From a virus: 64,000 nucleotides of DNA. Under the pieces are notes generated by a model, which was given only the letters and a program-made list of their open reading frames with translations, was not told the origin of the DNA and ran no database searches. Of this stretch, positions 20,633 through 26,085 are shown piece after piece (the stretch's first letter is position 1; each line of letters opens with the position of its first letter). A program made the position numbers and the translations under genes. The stretch is taken from positions 17,947-81,946 of the IMG/VR virus record IMGVR_UViG_3300021371_000007; one strand, written 5' to 3'.

Positions 20633-21115
20633 ATGATAGATCCAATAACGGCTATTAGCGCAGCAACAGCTGCGTTTAATGGTGTGAAAAAGCTTGTTGC
20701 TGCCGGTAGAGAGATAGAAGATGTAGTAGGTCAACTAGGTAAATGGTATGGCGCAGCTGCTGACTTAAACCGAGCAGAGCAACAAAGAAAAAACCCCCCT
20801 ATATTCAGTAAACTATTCAATGGGGGTTCAATAGAAGAAGAAGCTTTAGGTATAATAGTACAAAAGAAAAAATTAGAAGAACAAGAAAAGCAACTTCAAG
20901 ACTTACTAAACATAAGATTTGGTTTTGGTACTTGGAAAGAGATGGTAGAACTTCGTCGCAAAATTAAAAAAGAACGAGAAGAGACTATGTATAAACAAGA
21001 AGAGCGTAAAGCGGCTTTTTTTGAGGGGTTACTTCTTATATTTTTAATCACTTTAGGTGCAGGAGTCATAGGTATAACTACATTTTTAGTGGGTACCGGC
21101 GCTGGTTGGTGGTAA
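20633..21115 (+). CDS. Unknown protein with C-terminal membrane helix
   Basis: 160 residues. The N-terminal part is Ala-rich and amphipathic, the middle (about residues 70-125) is a charged coiled coil, and residues about 130-155 form one hydrophobic helix (GLLLIFLITLGAGVIGITTFLVG). It starts behind CGGAGGCG, one of the strongest ribosome sites in the window, and follows its own promoter. Its place between the spanins and other small membrane proteins suggests a role in lysis or membrane association, but no family with known function was recognised. Confidence 0.75.
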   Translation: MIDPITAISAATAAFNGVKKLVAAGREIEDVVGQLGKWYGAAADLNRAEQQRKNPPIFSKLFNGGSIEEEALGIIVQKKKLEEQEKQLQDLLNIRFGFGTWKEMVELRRKIKKEREETMYKQEERKAAFFEGLLLIFLITLGAGVIGITTFLVGTGAGWW

Positions 21116-21285
21116 TATGGCCTTTAGTCTACACTACTCTAACTATGATCTTTATTGATAATCAACCCCCTTCAACCTTAGTACGAGTATGTAGATATCA
21201 ACATCCAGAAATTGTATGGAAAAAGCGTCAATACTGGATATGGGAGTGGCAGCAATGCCCTCCAGGAATTATTAGAGATAATTAA
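21109..21285 (+). CDS. Small Trp-rich protein with hydrophobic N-terminus
   Basis: An open frame of 58 codons lies between two confident genes. A GTG at 21109 overlaps the preceding stop by seven bases and gives a hydrophobic N-terminus (VIWPLVYTTLTMIFID) and a Trp-rich tail (WKKRQYWIWEWQQCPPG). An ATG at 21145 would give a 46-residue form without the hydrophobic segment. Neither start has a good Shine-Dalgarno site, so translation would depend on coupling. The gene would fill an otherwise empty gap. Function unknown. Confidence 0.45.
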   Translation: MVIWPLVYTTLTMIFIDNQPPSTLVRVCRYQHPEIVWKKRQYWIWEWQQCPPGIIRDN

Positions 21286-21304
21286 TTTCAAAGGAGAACT
21301 ACAT

Positions 21305-21673
21305 ATGGCAGCAGCAAAAACACTACAGCCTGACTCTATTTTTGCAGAGCTAGATACAGATGGTGATGGAGTTATTACAGACGAAGAAATGGCACGCGCA
21401 AAAGAAATAGCTGAATTTGAACATAAGCGTAAAATGCAAGAAAATGAAGATAAGAAAGAAGATCAAATCAGAGCTATGGCGTGGTTTGCTCTTTGGGGCA
21501 TGCTATTATATCCTATATTAATACTAGCAACTTCTTTCTTAGGAGTAAAAGACGCCGCACAATTAATAGGAGATATAGCTCCTACTTATTTTGTAGCTAT
21601 TGCAGGATTAGTTGCAGCATTCTTTGGTGCACAGGCGTATTCAAAAAATAAAGCTAATGCTGATAAAAAATAA
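21305..21673 (+). CDS. EF-hand small membrane protein
   Basis: 122 residues from the ATG at 21305, which has AAAGGAGA nine bases upstream; a longer in-frame start at 21212 lacks this. Residues about 15-26 are DTDGDGVITDEE, a canonical EF-hand calcium-binding loop (D1, D3, D5, G6, I8, E12). After a charged linker come two hydrophobic segments (about residues 60-80 and 92-110). The topology suggests a two-helix membrane protein with a calcium-binding head. Holin-like function is possible from the neighbours (spanins upstream, a second two-helix protein downstream) but unproven. Confidence 0.83.
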   Translation: MAAAKTLQPDSIFAELDTDGDGVITDEEMARAKEIAEFEHKRKMQENEDKKEDQIRAMAWFALWGMLLYPILILATSFLGVKDAAQLIGDIAPTYFVAIAGLVAAFFGAQAYSKNKANADKK

Positions 21674-21687
21674 AAGGAGATAAGAAA

Positions 21688-21915
21688 TTGGAAAATAAAT
21701 ATCAAAAATGGATAGACATGGCAACAGCTGTAGATTCTTGGAGAATTTTTCCTAGACTATTTATTACTACTTATATATACTTATTATATAAAGTAGTTGT
21801 ATGGTATATGGGAATAGAAGATCCTACGATGGAGCAATCAGGCCTAGTAAGCATAGTAGTTGGTGCTGGGGCTGCATGGTTTGGTTTATATACCGGATCA
21901 GGAAAAACTAAATAA
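21688..21915 (+). CDS. Two-helix small membrane protein (holin-like candidate)
   Basis: 75 residues, start TTG at 21688 behind AAAAGGAGA. Two hydrophobic stretches (LFITTYIYLLYKVVVWYMG and SIVVGAGAAWFGLYTGSG) are separated by a short acidic loop. The size and topology are compatible with class II holins, but many unrelated small phage membrane proteins look similar. It lies directly after the EF-hand protein and is probably translated from the same message. Confidence 0.75.
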   Translation: MENKYQKWIDMATAVDSWRIFPRLFITTYIYLLYKVVVWYMGIEDPTMEQSGLVSIVVGAGAAWFGLYTGSGKTK

Positions 21916-22076
21916 AAAAAGTAAATGTTACTATAGAAGATTTAATTCTGTTTATAGTAATTTTAATTGTATGGTTAGATACCTCTTGGTTGGATATATA
22001 CTATTCAAATCATATACTTAGAGTACAAGAGTTTGTTTTAAGTATCTTTCCTTTTATATCTGTTTTATTATATTAA
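21912..22076 (+). CDS. Possible small membrane protein with non-standard ATA start
   Basis: A 54-codon frame from 21912 to a TAA at 22074-22076 encodes a strongly hydrophobic peptide (EDLILFIVILIVWLDTSWLD near the N-terminus). There is no ATG, GTG or TTG before the hydrophobic part. An ATA at 21912 overlaps the preceding stop and lies nine bases after AGGA. It fills the gap up to the terminator, and its composition looks like coding sequence. If ATA is not used, the stretch is simply a 160-base 3' leader. Confidence 0.35.
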   Translation: MKKVNVTIEDLILFIVILIVWLDTSWLDIYYSNHILRVQEFVLSIFPFISVLLY

Positions 22077-22080
22077 ACTA

Positions 22081-22110
22081 AAAAGAGGGCTTTCGCCCTC
22101 TTTTTTTTTA
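22081..22110. terminator. Bidirectional rho-independent terminator
   Basis: A perfect ten-pair stem (AAAAGAGGGC with GCCCTCTTTT, loop TTTC) is flanked by an A-run on the left and nine T on the right. It therefore works for both strands and stands exactly where the plus-strand tail/lysis block meets the minus-strand block. Confidence 0.92.
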
Positions 22111-22497
22111 TCCAGTTGCTTCTTTCATAGTTGAAAAATAGTTTCTTGAGTAGTAACTTTCAAGTTCTTTATAACTTCCTAGTAGCTTACCGTTTTGATA
22201 AATACAAGGGGAATAGTTTAAACCTTTTCCTATAGCTTCTTGAGCAGAAGACTGACTATGTGTTTGATGATGAATATGTTGTTCTCCATGCTTTCTTAAT
22301 AAATCTAAGGCTTTTTGAGACCAGTCACAGTTTGGAATAGACACCATACTCCAAACTACTTTTTTGGAGTTATCTTTTAGCCAGCTTGCTGGCTTAGGCG
22401 GAGACGGTATAGTCTCTTCTTTTTTTATGGGTGTAGCCTTCTTAATAGTATTACTCTTATTAGTAGTTTTAGGTGTTGTAATAGTTTTTTCTGTCAT
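22108..22497 (-). CDS. Glutaredoxin-like protein with Lys/Thr/Pro-rich N-terminal extension
   Basis: 129 residues. Residues 1-45 are a Lys/Thr/Pro-rich tail of low complexity. The rest is a thioredoxin fold: SIPNCDWSQKA supplies a single active-site Cys57 in place of CxxC (second Cys replaced by Ser), SPCIY carries the conserved cis-proline near residue 97, and GSYKEL is the usual C-terminal glutaredoxin block. Monothiol glutaredoxins act on glutathione mixed disulfides or carry Fe-S clusters. It is last in a minus-strand unit with GroES, ThyX and a flap nuclease. The extension is unusual. Confidence 0.82.
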   Translation of the reverse strand: MTEKTITTPKTTNKSNTIKKATPIKKEETIPSPPKPASWLKDNSKKVVWSMVSIPNCDWSQKALDLLRKHGEQHIHHQTHSQSSAQEAIGKGLNYSPCIYQNGKLLGSYKELESYYSRNYFSTMKEATG

Positions 22498-22508
22498 AAT
22501 TAACTCCT

Positions 22509-22796
22509 TTAGTGTACTATGCCTAAAATATCAGATTCTTTTACTATTAGAAGATCTTCTCCATCAATAGTTACTTCTGTTCCTGACCATTTACCAAACA
22601 AAATAGTATCTCCAGTAGATACAGATAAGGGTATTAATTCTCCGTTATCTTTTCTTAGTCCTTTACCACAAGCTACTACCGTACCCTCTGCAGGTTTTTC
22701 TTTAGCACTTTCAGGAATTATAATACCCCCAGAAGTAGTTTCTTCTACTTCTGTTCGCCTAATAAGTACACGATCTTGAAGAGGTGTTAATGCCAT
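22509..22796 (-). CDS. groES: GroES-like co-chaperonin
   Basis: 95 residues, the normal length of GroES. Recognisable blocks: [12 protein letters not shown] at the N-terminus, the mobile loop [11 protein letters not shown] (binding GroEL via GIII), [24 protein letters not shown] and a final DILGIV. It should cap the host GroEL, like T4 gp31, perhaps tuned for phage capsid folding. No groEL gene lies in the window. It starts behind GGAGAAAAT, 12 bases after the ThyX stop. Confidence 0.96.
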   Translation of the reverse strand: MALTPLQDRVLIRRTEVEETTSGGIIIPESAKEKPAEGTVVACGKGLRKDNGELIPLSVSTGDTILFGKWSGTEVTIDGEDLLIVKESDILGIVH

Positions 22797-22808
22797 AATA
22801 TTTTCTCC

Positions 22809-23474
22809 TTATGTTAATTTATTTACTATCGGGAATATAGATGCAATAGCCTTTGCACAAGCATGTGCAATATCCATATGCTCCTGCTGTGTACCATTAG
22901 CACCACGTAGTTCAATGTAATGTACCCAACTACGTAGAGTTCCATTCATATATAAACGTGTTTTAGTATTTCCTTCTGGTAATACTGCACGAGCTTGTTC
23001 TTTGGCAATACCATTCGCAATTGCCCAGTCGTATGCGTTTGATGCAGCCGCCCATACATTTCGTTGATGTTGTTCCCATGAAACATGTAAATTTACATCA
23101 TCTGTAATTATACTGTTTTGTCTGTTCTTAGTGTCTTGTAATCGTGCTTTACGCATTACAAATGCATTTCCCATCTCTGAGGGTTCTGCATAGCGTTGGC
23201 TAAATTCTTGAAATGCAAATGAACGATGACGCACTATCTGGTGTGCAATATCACGTGTTGTTTCTATCTCCATTACAGCATTTGCCATTTCTAAGGGTGA
23301 CCAATGTTGATGCTTAATTAAATACTTAATAAGTCTTTCACTGGTTTCTGTATTGATCTGTGCGCTAGGGTTTGATACTTTTGCACAAAAAGCAATTAAT
23401 TCTTGTAAGTTAGTTAATCCTTCTTCTTCAAATATATCTGTAGCCTTACTATAGCTTATTAATCTTACTTTCAT
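22809..23474 (-). CDS. thyX: Flavin-dependent thymidylate synthase ThyX
   Basis: 221 residues with the signature RHRx7S (RHRSFAFQEFSQR, residues 82-94) that binds FAD/dUMP, plus the C-terminal LYMNGTLRSWVHYIELR block for substrate binding. It converts dUMP to dTMP using methylenetetrahydrofolate and NADPH. With NrdAB it gives the phage its own dTTP supply. It follows the flap nuclease gene by two bases. Its base composition is visibly richer in G+C (a 60-base sample about 43%) than its neighbours, suggesting separate acquisition or different codon selection. Confidence 0.97.
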   Translation of the reverse strand: MKVRLISYSKATDIFEEEGLTNLQELIAFCAKVSNPSAQINTETSERLIKYLIKHQHWSPLEMANAVMEIETTRDIAHQIVRHRSFAFQEFSQRYAEPSEMGNAFVMRKARLQDTKNRQNSIITDDVNLHVSWEQHQRNVWAAASNAYDWAIANGIAKEQARAVLPEGNTKTRLYMNGTLRSWVHYIELRGANGTQQEHMDIAHACAKAIASIFPIVNKLT

Positions 23475-23476
23475 TA

Positions 23477-24328
23477 TTATACCTTTGCTAGGGCTTCGCC
23501 CATTATTGTTTTTATAACTTCAGGGTTTTCTGACATATTAATAGCTTCTTCTAAATAAGTATTTAGATCCATTAGTTGTTTATTAAGTAATAATATTTCT
23601 TTACCACTATTCAAGTTTTGTATATATTTAGCTTTACCTGCTATAGGTAGATTGTTTATTAAATTATCTAGACTTTTGTATTCTTTTACTAAGGATTGAC
23701 TACGTTTTTTACCTATACCATCAATACCCATAATACCATCACTCTTATCGCCCTCAATAATCCTAGAAAATAGAAACTCTTGAGGAGTAAATTGCCAATC
23801 TTCGTGTAAAGAGTCTAGAGTTATCTCTTTTCTAGAGAATAGATTGAATATATTAACATTATGGTCTAATAGTTGATATAAGTCTCTATCACTAGAGACA
23901 ATCCATACGTTATCGTATTGCTCTTTTAAATTATTTGCTAAATAAGTTATTAGGTCATCAGCTTCAATACCTTTGAACTTATAGTGTTCAAAAGGTAATA
24001 ATTCTGTAGTGTCTTTTAAACAGTTGAAAAAACCTGTGAATCTAATTTTTTCTTCTTCTGTTCTCTCTACTTTTCTATTTTGTTTATACCCAGGATAAAT
24101 AGCTTTTCTATAAGAAGAAGCACCTACATCAAAACAGCAAACTATTCTTTTTGCAGAATAGCTTTTTCCTAAACTACTAATAGTCTTAATATATTCTTGA
24201 GAGTAGTCATCAAAATTAGGTCTATGTAGGTATCTGAAAGCTACATTATTAGCATCAATCAAAAGAAGGTTATTTTCTTCGTATTTATTTTGTTCTAGTT
24301 CGGCTAGATCATTCCAACTTGCACTCAT
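23477..24328 (-). CDS. 5'-3' exonuclease / flap endonuclease
   Basis: 283 residues of the FEN/T5 exonuclease/T4 RNase H family. Acidic metal-site motifs are visible: LLIDANN near the N-terminus, CFDVGASSYRK...YPGYKQNR (helical arch region), GIEADDLI, VSSDRDLYQL and IIEGDKSDGIMGIDGIGKKRS (helix-hairpin-helix DNA binding). It should remove RNA primers and 5' flaps during replication, a job complementary to the family A polymerase encoded here, which lacks this domain. First gene of a unit preceded by a good promoter. Confidence 0.95.
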   Translation of the reverse strand: MSASWNDLAELEQNKYEENNLLLIDANNVAFRYLHRPNFDDYSQEYIKTISSLGKSYSAKRIVCCFDVGASSYRKAIYPGYKQNRKVERTEEEKIRFTGFFNCLKDTTELLPFEHYKFKGIEADDLITYLANNLKEQYDNVWIVSSDRDLYQLLDHNVNIFNLFSRKEITLDSLHEDWQFTPQEFLFSRIIEGDKSDGIMGIDGIGKKRSQSLVKEYKSLDNLINNLPIAGKAKYIQNLNSGKEILLLNKQLMDLNTYLEEAINMSENPEVIKTIMGEALAKV

Positions 24329-24353
24329 TAAATTTTCTCCATATTTATACTTT

Positions 24354-24382
24354 ATAATATAATATATTTAATCACTAAGCAA
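24354..24382 (-). promoter_or_regulatory. Sigma70-like promoter, TTGCTT-N17-TATTAT
   Basis: On the minus strand TTGCTT (24382-24377) is followed by a 17-base spacer and TATTAT (24359-24354), about 25 bases before the flap-nuclease ATG, which has GGAG. It would drive the flap nuclease, ThyX, GroES and glutaredoxin unit up to the terminator at 22081. The same hexamers and spacing recur at 63939. Confidence 0.65.
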
Positions 24383-24394
24383 GTTAAATCTAAC

Positions 24395-24841
24395 TTAAAT
24401 AGGTTCTAATTTTACAGCCTCTAATACCCACTCATCAAATAAACCCATTTTAAAATATAAGTCATCCACTCTAACAGTTATTTGATTACGCACTTCAACC
24501 TGATTAGACCAGCAACAGTATATTTTACTCCTATCCCACTTATATATTAATAGTGGTTCTTTTTTCATAGTATCGGCTTCTCTTATAGTTTGTTTCCAAA
24601 AATCTAATAGTAGCGCAGATTTTTTAGCTGTTAATAAGTTATTCCAATTTATTTCTTTATGATGTTTAGCCTCTATACAATATGTAAAATTTGGAAGCCA
24701 AGGACAATAGACATCACCCTTAAGATACTCTAATGCTCCTGATAACGGTACTCTTTCAAACTTATTATTAAAGTGATTAGAAAAAAGATCTCTAACTACA
24801 TACTCAAAACTTCTTCCTTTAGTCTTACTTTTACTACTCAT
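24395..24841 (-). CDS. Holliday-junction-resolvase-like PD-(D/E)XK nuclease
   Basis: 148 residues. KGRSFEYVVRDLF near the N-terminus, then VPLSGALEYLKGDVY, then CIEAKHHKEINW match the archaeal Hjc/resolvase layout: Glu in the first helix, Asp in GD, and E-x-K in the last catalytic strand. This fold cuts branched DNA. In a phage with PolA, UvsW-type helicase and Mre11/Rad50 it could resolve recombination intermediates before packaging. Other small PD-(D/E)XK nucleases look similar, so the substrate is inferred. It begins behind AAAGGAG. Confidence 0.75.
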   Translation of the reverse strand: MSSKSKTKGRSFEYVVRDLFSNHFNNKFERVPLSGALEYLKGDVYCPWLPNFTYCIEAKHHKEINWNNLLTAKKSALLLDFWKQTIREADTMKKEPLLIYKWDRSKIYCCWSNQVEVRNQITVRVDDLYFKMGLFDEWVLEAVKLEPI

Positions 24842-24896
24842 AATATCTCCTTTGTATAATACTAATATAAAAAAGAACCATAAGTCTAATATAATA

Positions 24897-24926
24897 TAAA
24901 AAAAGAGCCCTTATTGGACTCTTTTT
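24897..24926 (-). terminator. Rho-independent terminator-like hairpin
   Basis: AAAAAGAG pairs with CTCTTTTT around a CC/GG extension with one mismatch. Read on the minus strand, the T-run (24904-24898) follows. It lies just after the small-protein operon and before the resolvase-like gene. Confidence 0.65.
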
Positions 24927-24935
24927 ACTTTTATA

Positions 24936-25109
24936 CTATAAATACTTACCATCAATGCTATGAGTTCTTGAGTTATACCAAGCCCATATAAAACAATTAA
25001 TCTTACTATAACGACTATACCAAGGGCCTGTGTGTGTTACTCCAAGACACCAGCCTTGATATCTTAAGTGATAATACCAGTCAAGAATTCTTTTATATCG
25101 TAGGATCAT
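24936..25109 (-). CDS. Small Trp/Tyr-rich protein, unknown
   Basis: 57 residues if started at the ATG at 25109, which has GGAG six bases upstream; an in-frame ATG at 25121 would add four residues. The product is rich in aromatic residues (DWYYHLRYQGWCLG, then FIWAWYNSR). It overlaps the end of the upstream lipoprotein-like gene by 17 bases and is the last gene before a terminator-like hairpin. I do not recognise the family. Confidence 0.6.
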   Translation of the reverse strand: MILRYKRILDWYYHLRYQGWCLGVTHTGPWYSRYSKINCFIWAWYNSRTHSIDGKYL

Positions 25110-25281
25110 ACTGTTCTCCATTATAGCCTGGATACGTATCTTTATCTTGAACACCAGAGTTGCATCCTACAACTACAATTAATAAAAATACTATAGACCA
25201 TAACGTTACTCTTTTGCTCCACACTATAAACGCATTAAAAGTATTCTCTGCTTCTATTTGTGCTTGCTCTCTAGGAGTCAT
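25093..25281 (-). CDS. Small lipoprotein-like membrane protein
   Basis: 62 residues from the ATG at 25281, behind AAAGGAAAT; a longer frame to 25443 crosses another gene and is not credible. Residues about 23-40 form one hydrophobic helix (RVTLWSIVFLLIVVVGC) ending in VVGC, which resembles a lipobox, although the 20 charged residues before it are long for a signal peptide. It could be a lipoprotein or a single-pass protein with a short acidic periplasmic tail. It comes one base after the preceding stop. Function unknown. Confidence 0.7.
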   Translation of the reverse strand: MTPREQAQIEAENTFNAFIVWSKRVTLWSIVFLLIVVVGCNSGVQDKDTYPGYNGEQYDPTI

Positions 25282-25282
25282 T

Positions 25283-25465
25283 TTATTTCCTTTTGTTACG
25301 CATTTCTTGAACCTGTAATATACAACGTTTCGCTTCCTCGTGATATCCCATTCTTGCGAGCTCCGCTGCCGCTCTGGAGTACCCAATCGTCTGCGTAAAC
25401 CGATCGAAGGAAGACCACAAACCCGATAAGGGTGAGAATACATAATTGCTTACCAATGCTGTCAT
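25283..25465 (-). CDS. Small helical protein, DUF1127-operon companion
   Basis: 60 residues; the C-terminal half reads SRAAAELARMGYHEEAKRCIL, an amphipathic helix pair that I associate with small alphaproteobacterial proteins. It begins by TAATG overlap with the DUF1127-like gene and ends one base before the lipoprotein-like gene, so it belongs to a tight operon. Function unknown; the host-like character is a family impression, not a tested match. Confidence 0.68.
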   Translation of the reverse strand: MTALVSNYVFSPLSGLWSSFDRFTQTIGYSRAAAELARMGYHEEAKRCILQVQEMRNKRK

Positions 25466-25698
25466 TATAGTCCCTCCCTATTTTTAATATTAGATCCTGA
25501 ACGAGCTACAGCATAAATGTCACCCCGTGTAAGACCTATGTCTTCTAAATCATAATCTGATAATCTAGATAATTCTTTAATAGTTTGTTTAGCTATACGC
25601 TTATCTCTACGGTATTCTACAAGAGTTCGTAAAGATTCAATTAAGTTTTCAATTATTCTTGTAGAAAAACTATGTGCTATTAATATGTGTTGTGTCAT
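25465..25698 (-). CDS. DUF1127-like small protein
   Basis: 77 residues from the ATG at 25698, whose first bases overlap the preceding stop as TAATG; an in-frame upstream GTG at 25707 is less likely. The C-terminal TIKELSRLSDYDLEDIGLTRGDIYAVAR matches the DUF1127 core (ReL..LsdreL.DIGltR.dI...v). These short Arg-rich proteins are abundant in alphaproteobacteria; some affect small-RNA turnover, stress and phosphate responses. A phage copy could mimic a host regulator. It supports an alphaproteobacterial host. Confidence 0.83.
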   Translation of the reverse strand: MTQHILIAHSFSTRIIENLIESLRTLVEYRRDKRIAKQTIKELSRLSDYDLEDIGLTRGDIYAVARSGSNIKNREGL

Positions 25699-25859
25699 TA
25701 TACCCATCCTCTTAAATTAGGATTCATATTTCCGTATATTAATTTTTTTTGTCTTCTCTCTAAGTCTACTAAGTCAGTAGATTTAGCTAAGTATTCTGTA
25801 ATTCTTTCTTGTTCTGTTTTCGGTTTTAACTTGTTAAATAGTTTTCTTAAAAGTTTCAT
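25698..25859 (-). CDS. DUF3563-like small protein
   Basis: A 53-residue frame with ATG at 25859 behind AAGGAGAA. The core YLAKSTDLVDLERRQKKL matches the DUF3563 pattern (yLa.S.Dl.DLErR.r.l) of short proteobacterial proteins with no known function. It is the first gene of the small-protein operon and joins the DUF1127-like gene as TAATG. Pairing of two 'domain of unknown function' proteins typical of alphaproteobacteria is notable in a phage. Confidence 0.78.
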   Translation of the reverse strand: MKLLRKLFNKLKPKTEQERITEYLAKSTDLVDLERRQKKLIYGNMNPNLRGWV

Positions 25860-25871
25860 ATTTTTCTCCTT

Positions 25872-25903
25872 CTATAATTATAGTATATAATAAAAAGCTT
25901 CAA
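25872..25903 (-). promoter_or_regulatory. Putative promoter with palindrome over the -10
   Basis: On the minus strand TATAAT (25882-25877) lies 18 bases before the DUF3563-like ATG, with a weak TTGAAG 15 bases further up. The -10 is embedded in the perfect palindrome CTATAATTATAG (25872-25883). A second, imperfect copy lies at 25911-25920. Confidence 0.45.
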
Positions 25904-25976
25904 AAAACAACTATAATTATGTCAAACCCGGTATGCACAGTTTGCATAGCTTAGAGGTAAAAAACGCTAAAATAAA

Positions 25977-26002
25977 ATAACCAGAGAATGCTCTCTGGTT
26001 AT
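25977..26002 (-). terminator. Rho-independent terminator after tRNA-Thr
   Basis: An eleven-pair perfect stem (ATAACCAGAGA / TCTCTGGTTAT, four-base loop) is followed on the minus strand by TTTATTTTA. It lies seven bases beyond the encoded CCA of the tRNA and ends the NrdA-NrdB-tRNA transcript. Confidence 0.85.
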
Positions 26003-26008
26003 AATTAA

Positions 26009-26084
26009 TGGTGCTCCCACACGGACTCGAACCGCGGACCTATTGATTACAAATCAATTGCTCTACCAGCTGAGCTATAGGAGC
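26009..26084 (-). tRNA. tRNA-Thr (anticodon UGU)
   Basis: A full 76-base cloverleaf read on the minus strand. Acceptor GCTCCTA pairs with TGGGAGC (one T-G wobble). The D-arm contains AGCTCAGCTGGTAGAGC, the anticodon loop is TTTGTAA on an ATTGA/TCAAT stem, the T-loop is GGTTCGAGTCC-like, and a CCA is encoded. Anticodon TGT reads ACA, a threonine codon favoured by AT-rich genes. It follows the NrdB stop by one base and is cut from the same transcript, ending at a strong terminator. Confidence 0.95.
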
Positions 26085-26085
26085 T

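Noticed and set aside
22364-22779. Plus-strand open frames opposite the glutaredoxin-like and groES genes
   Set aside because: Both lie beyond the bidirectional terminator and opposite confident genes.
25093-25443. 116-residue frame starting at 25443
   Set aside because: The first half overlaps the 60-residue gene and has no ribosome site; the ATG at 25281 has a good site.
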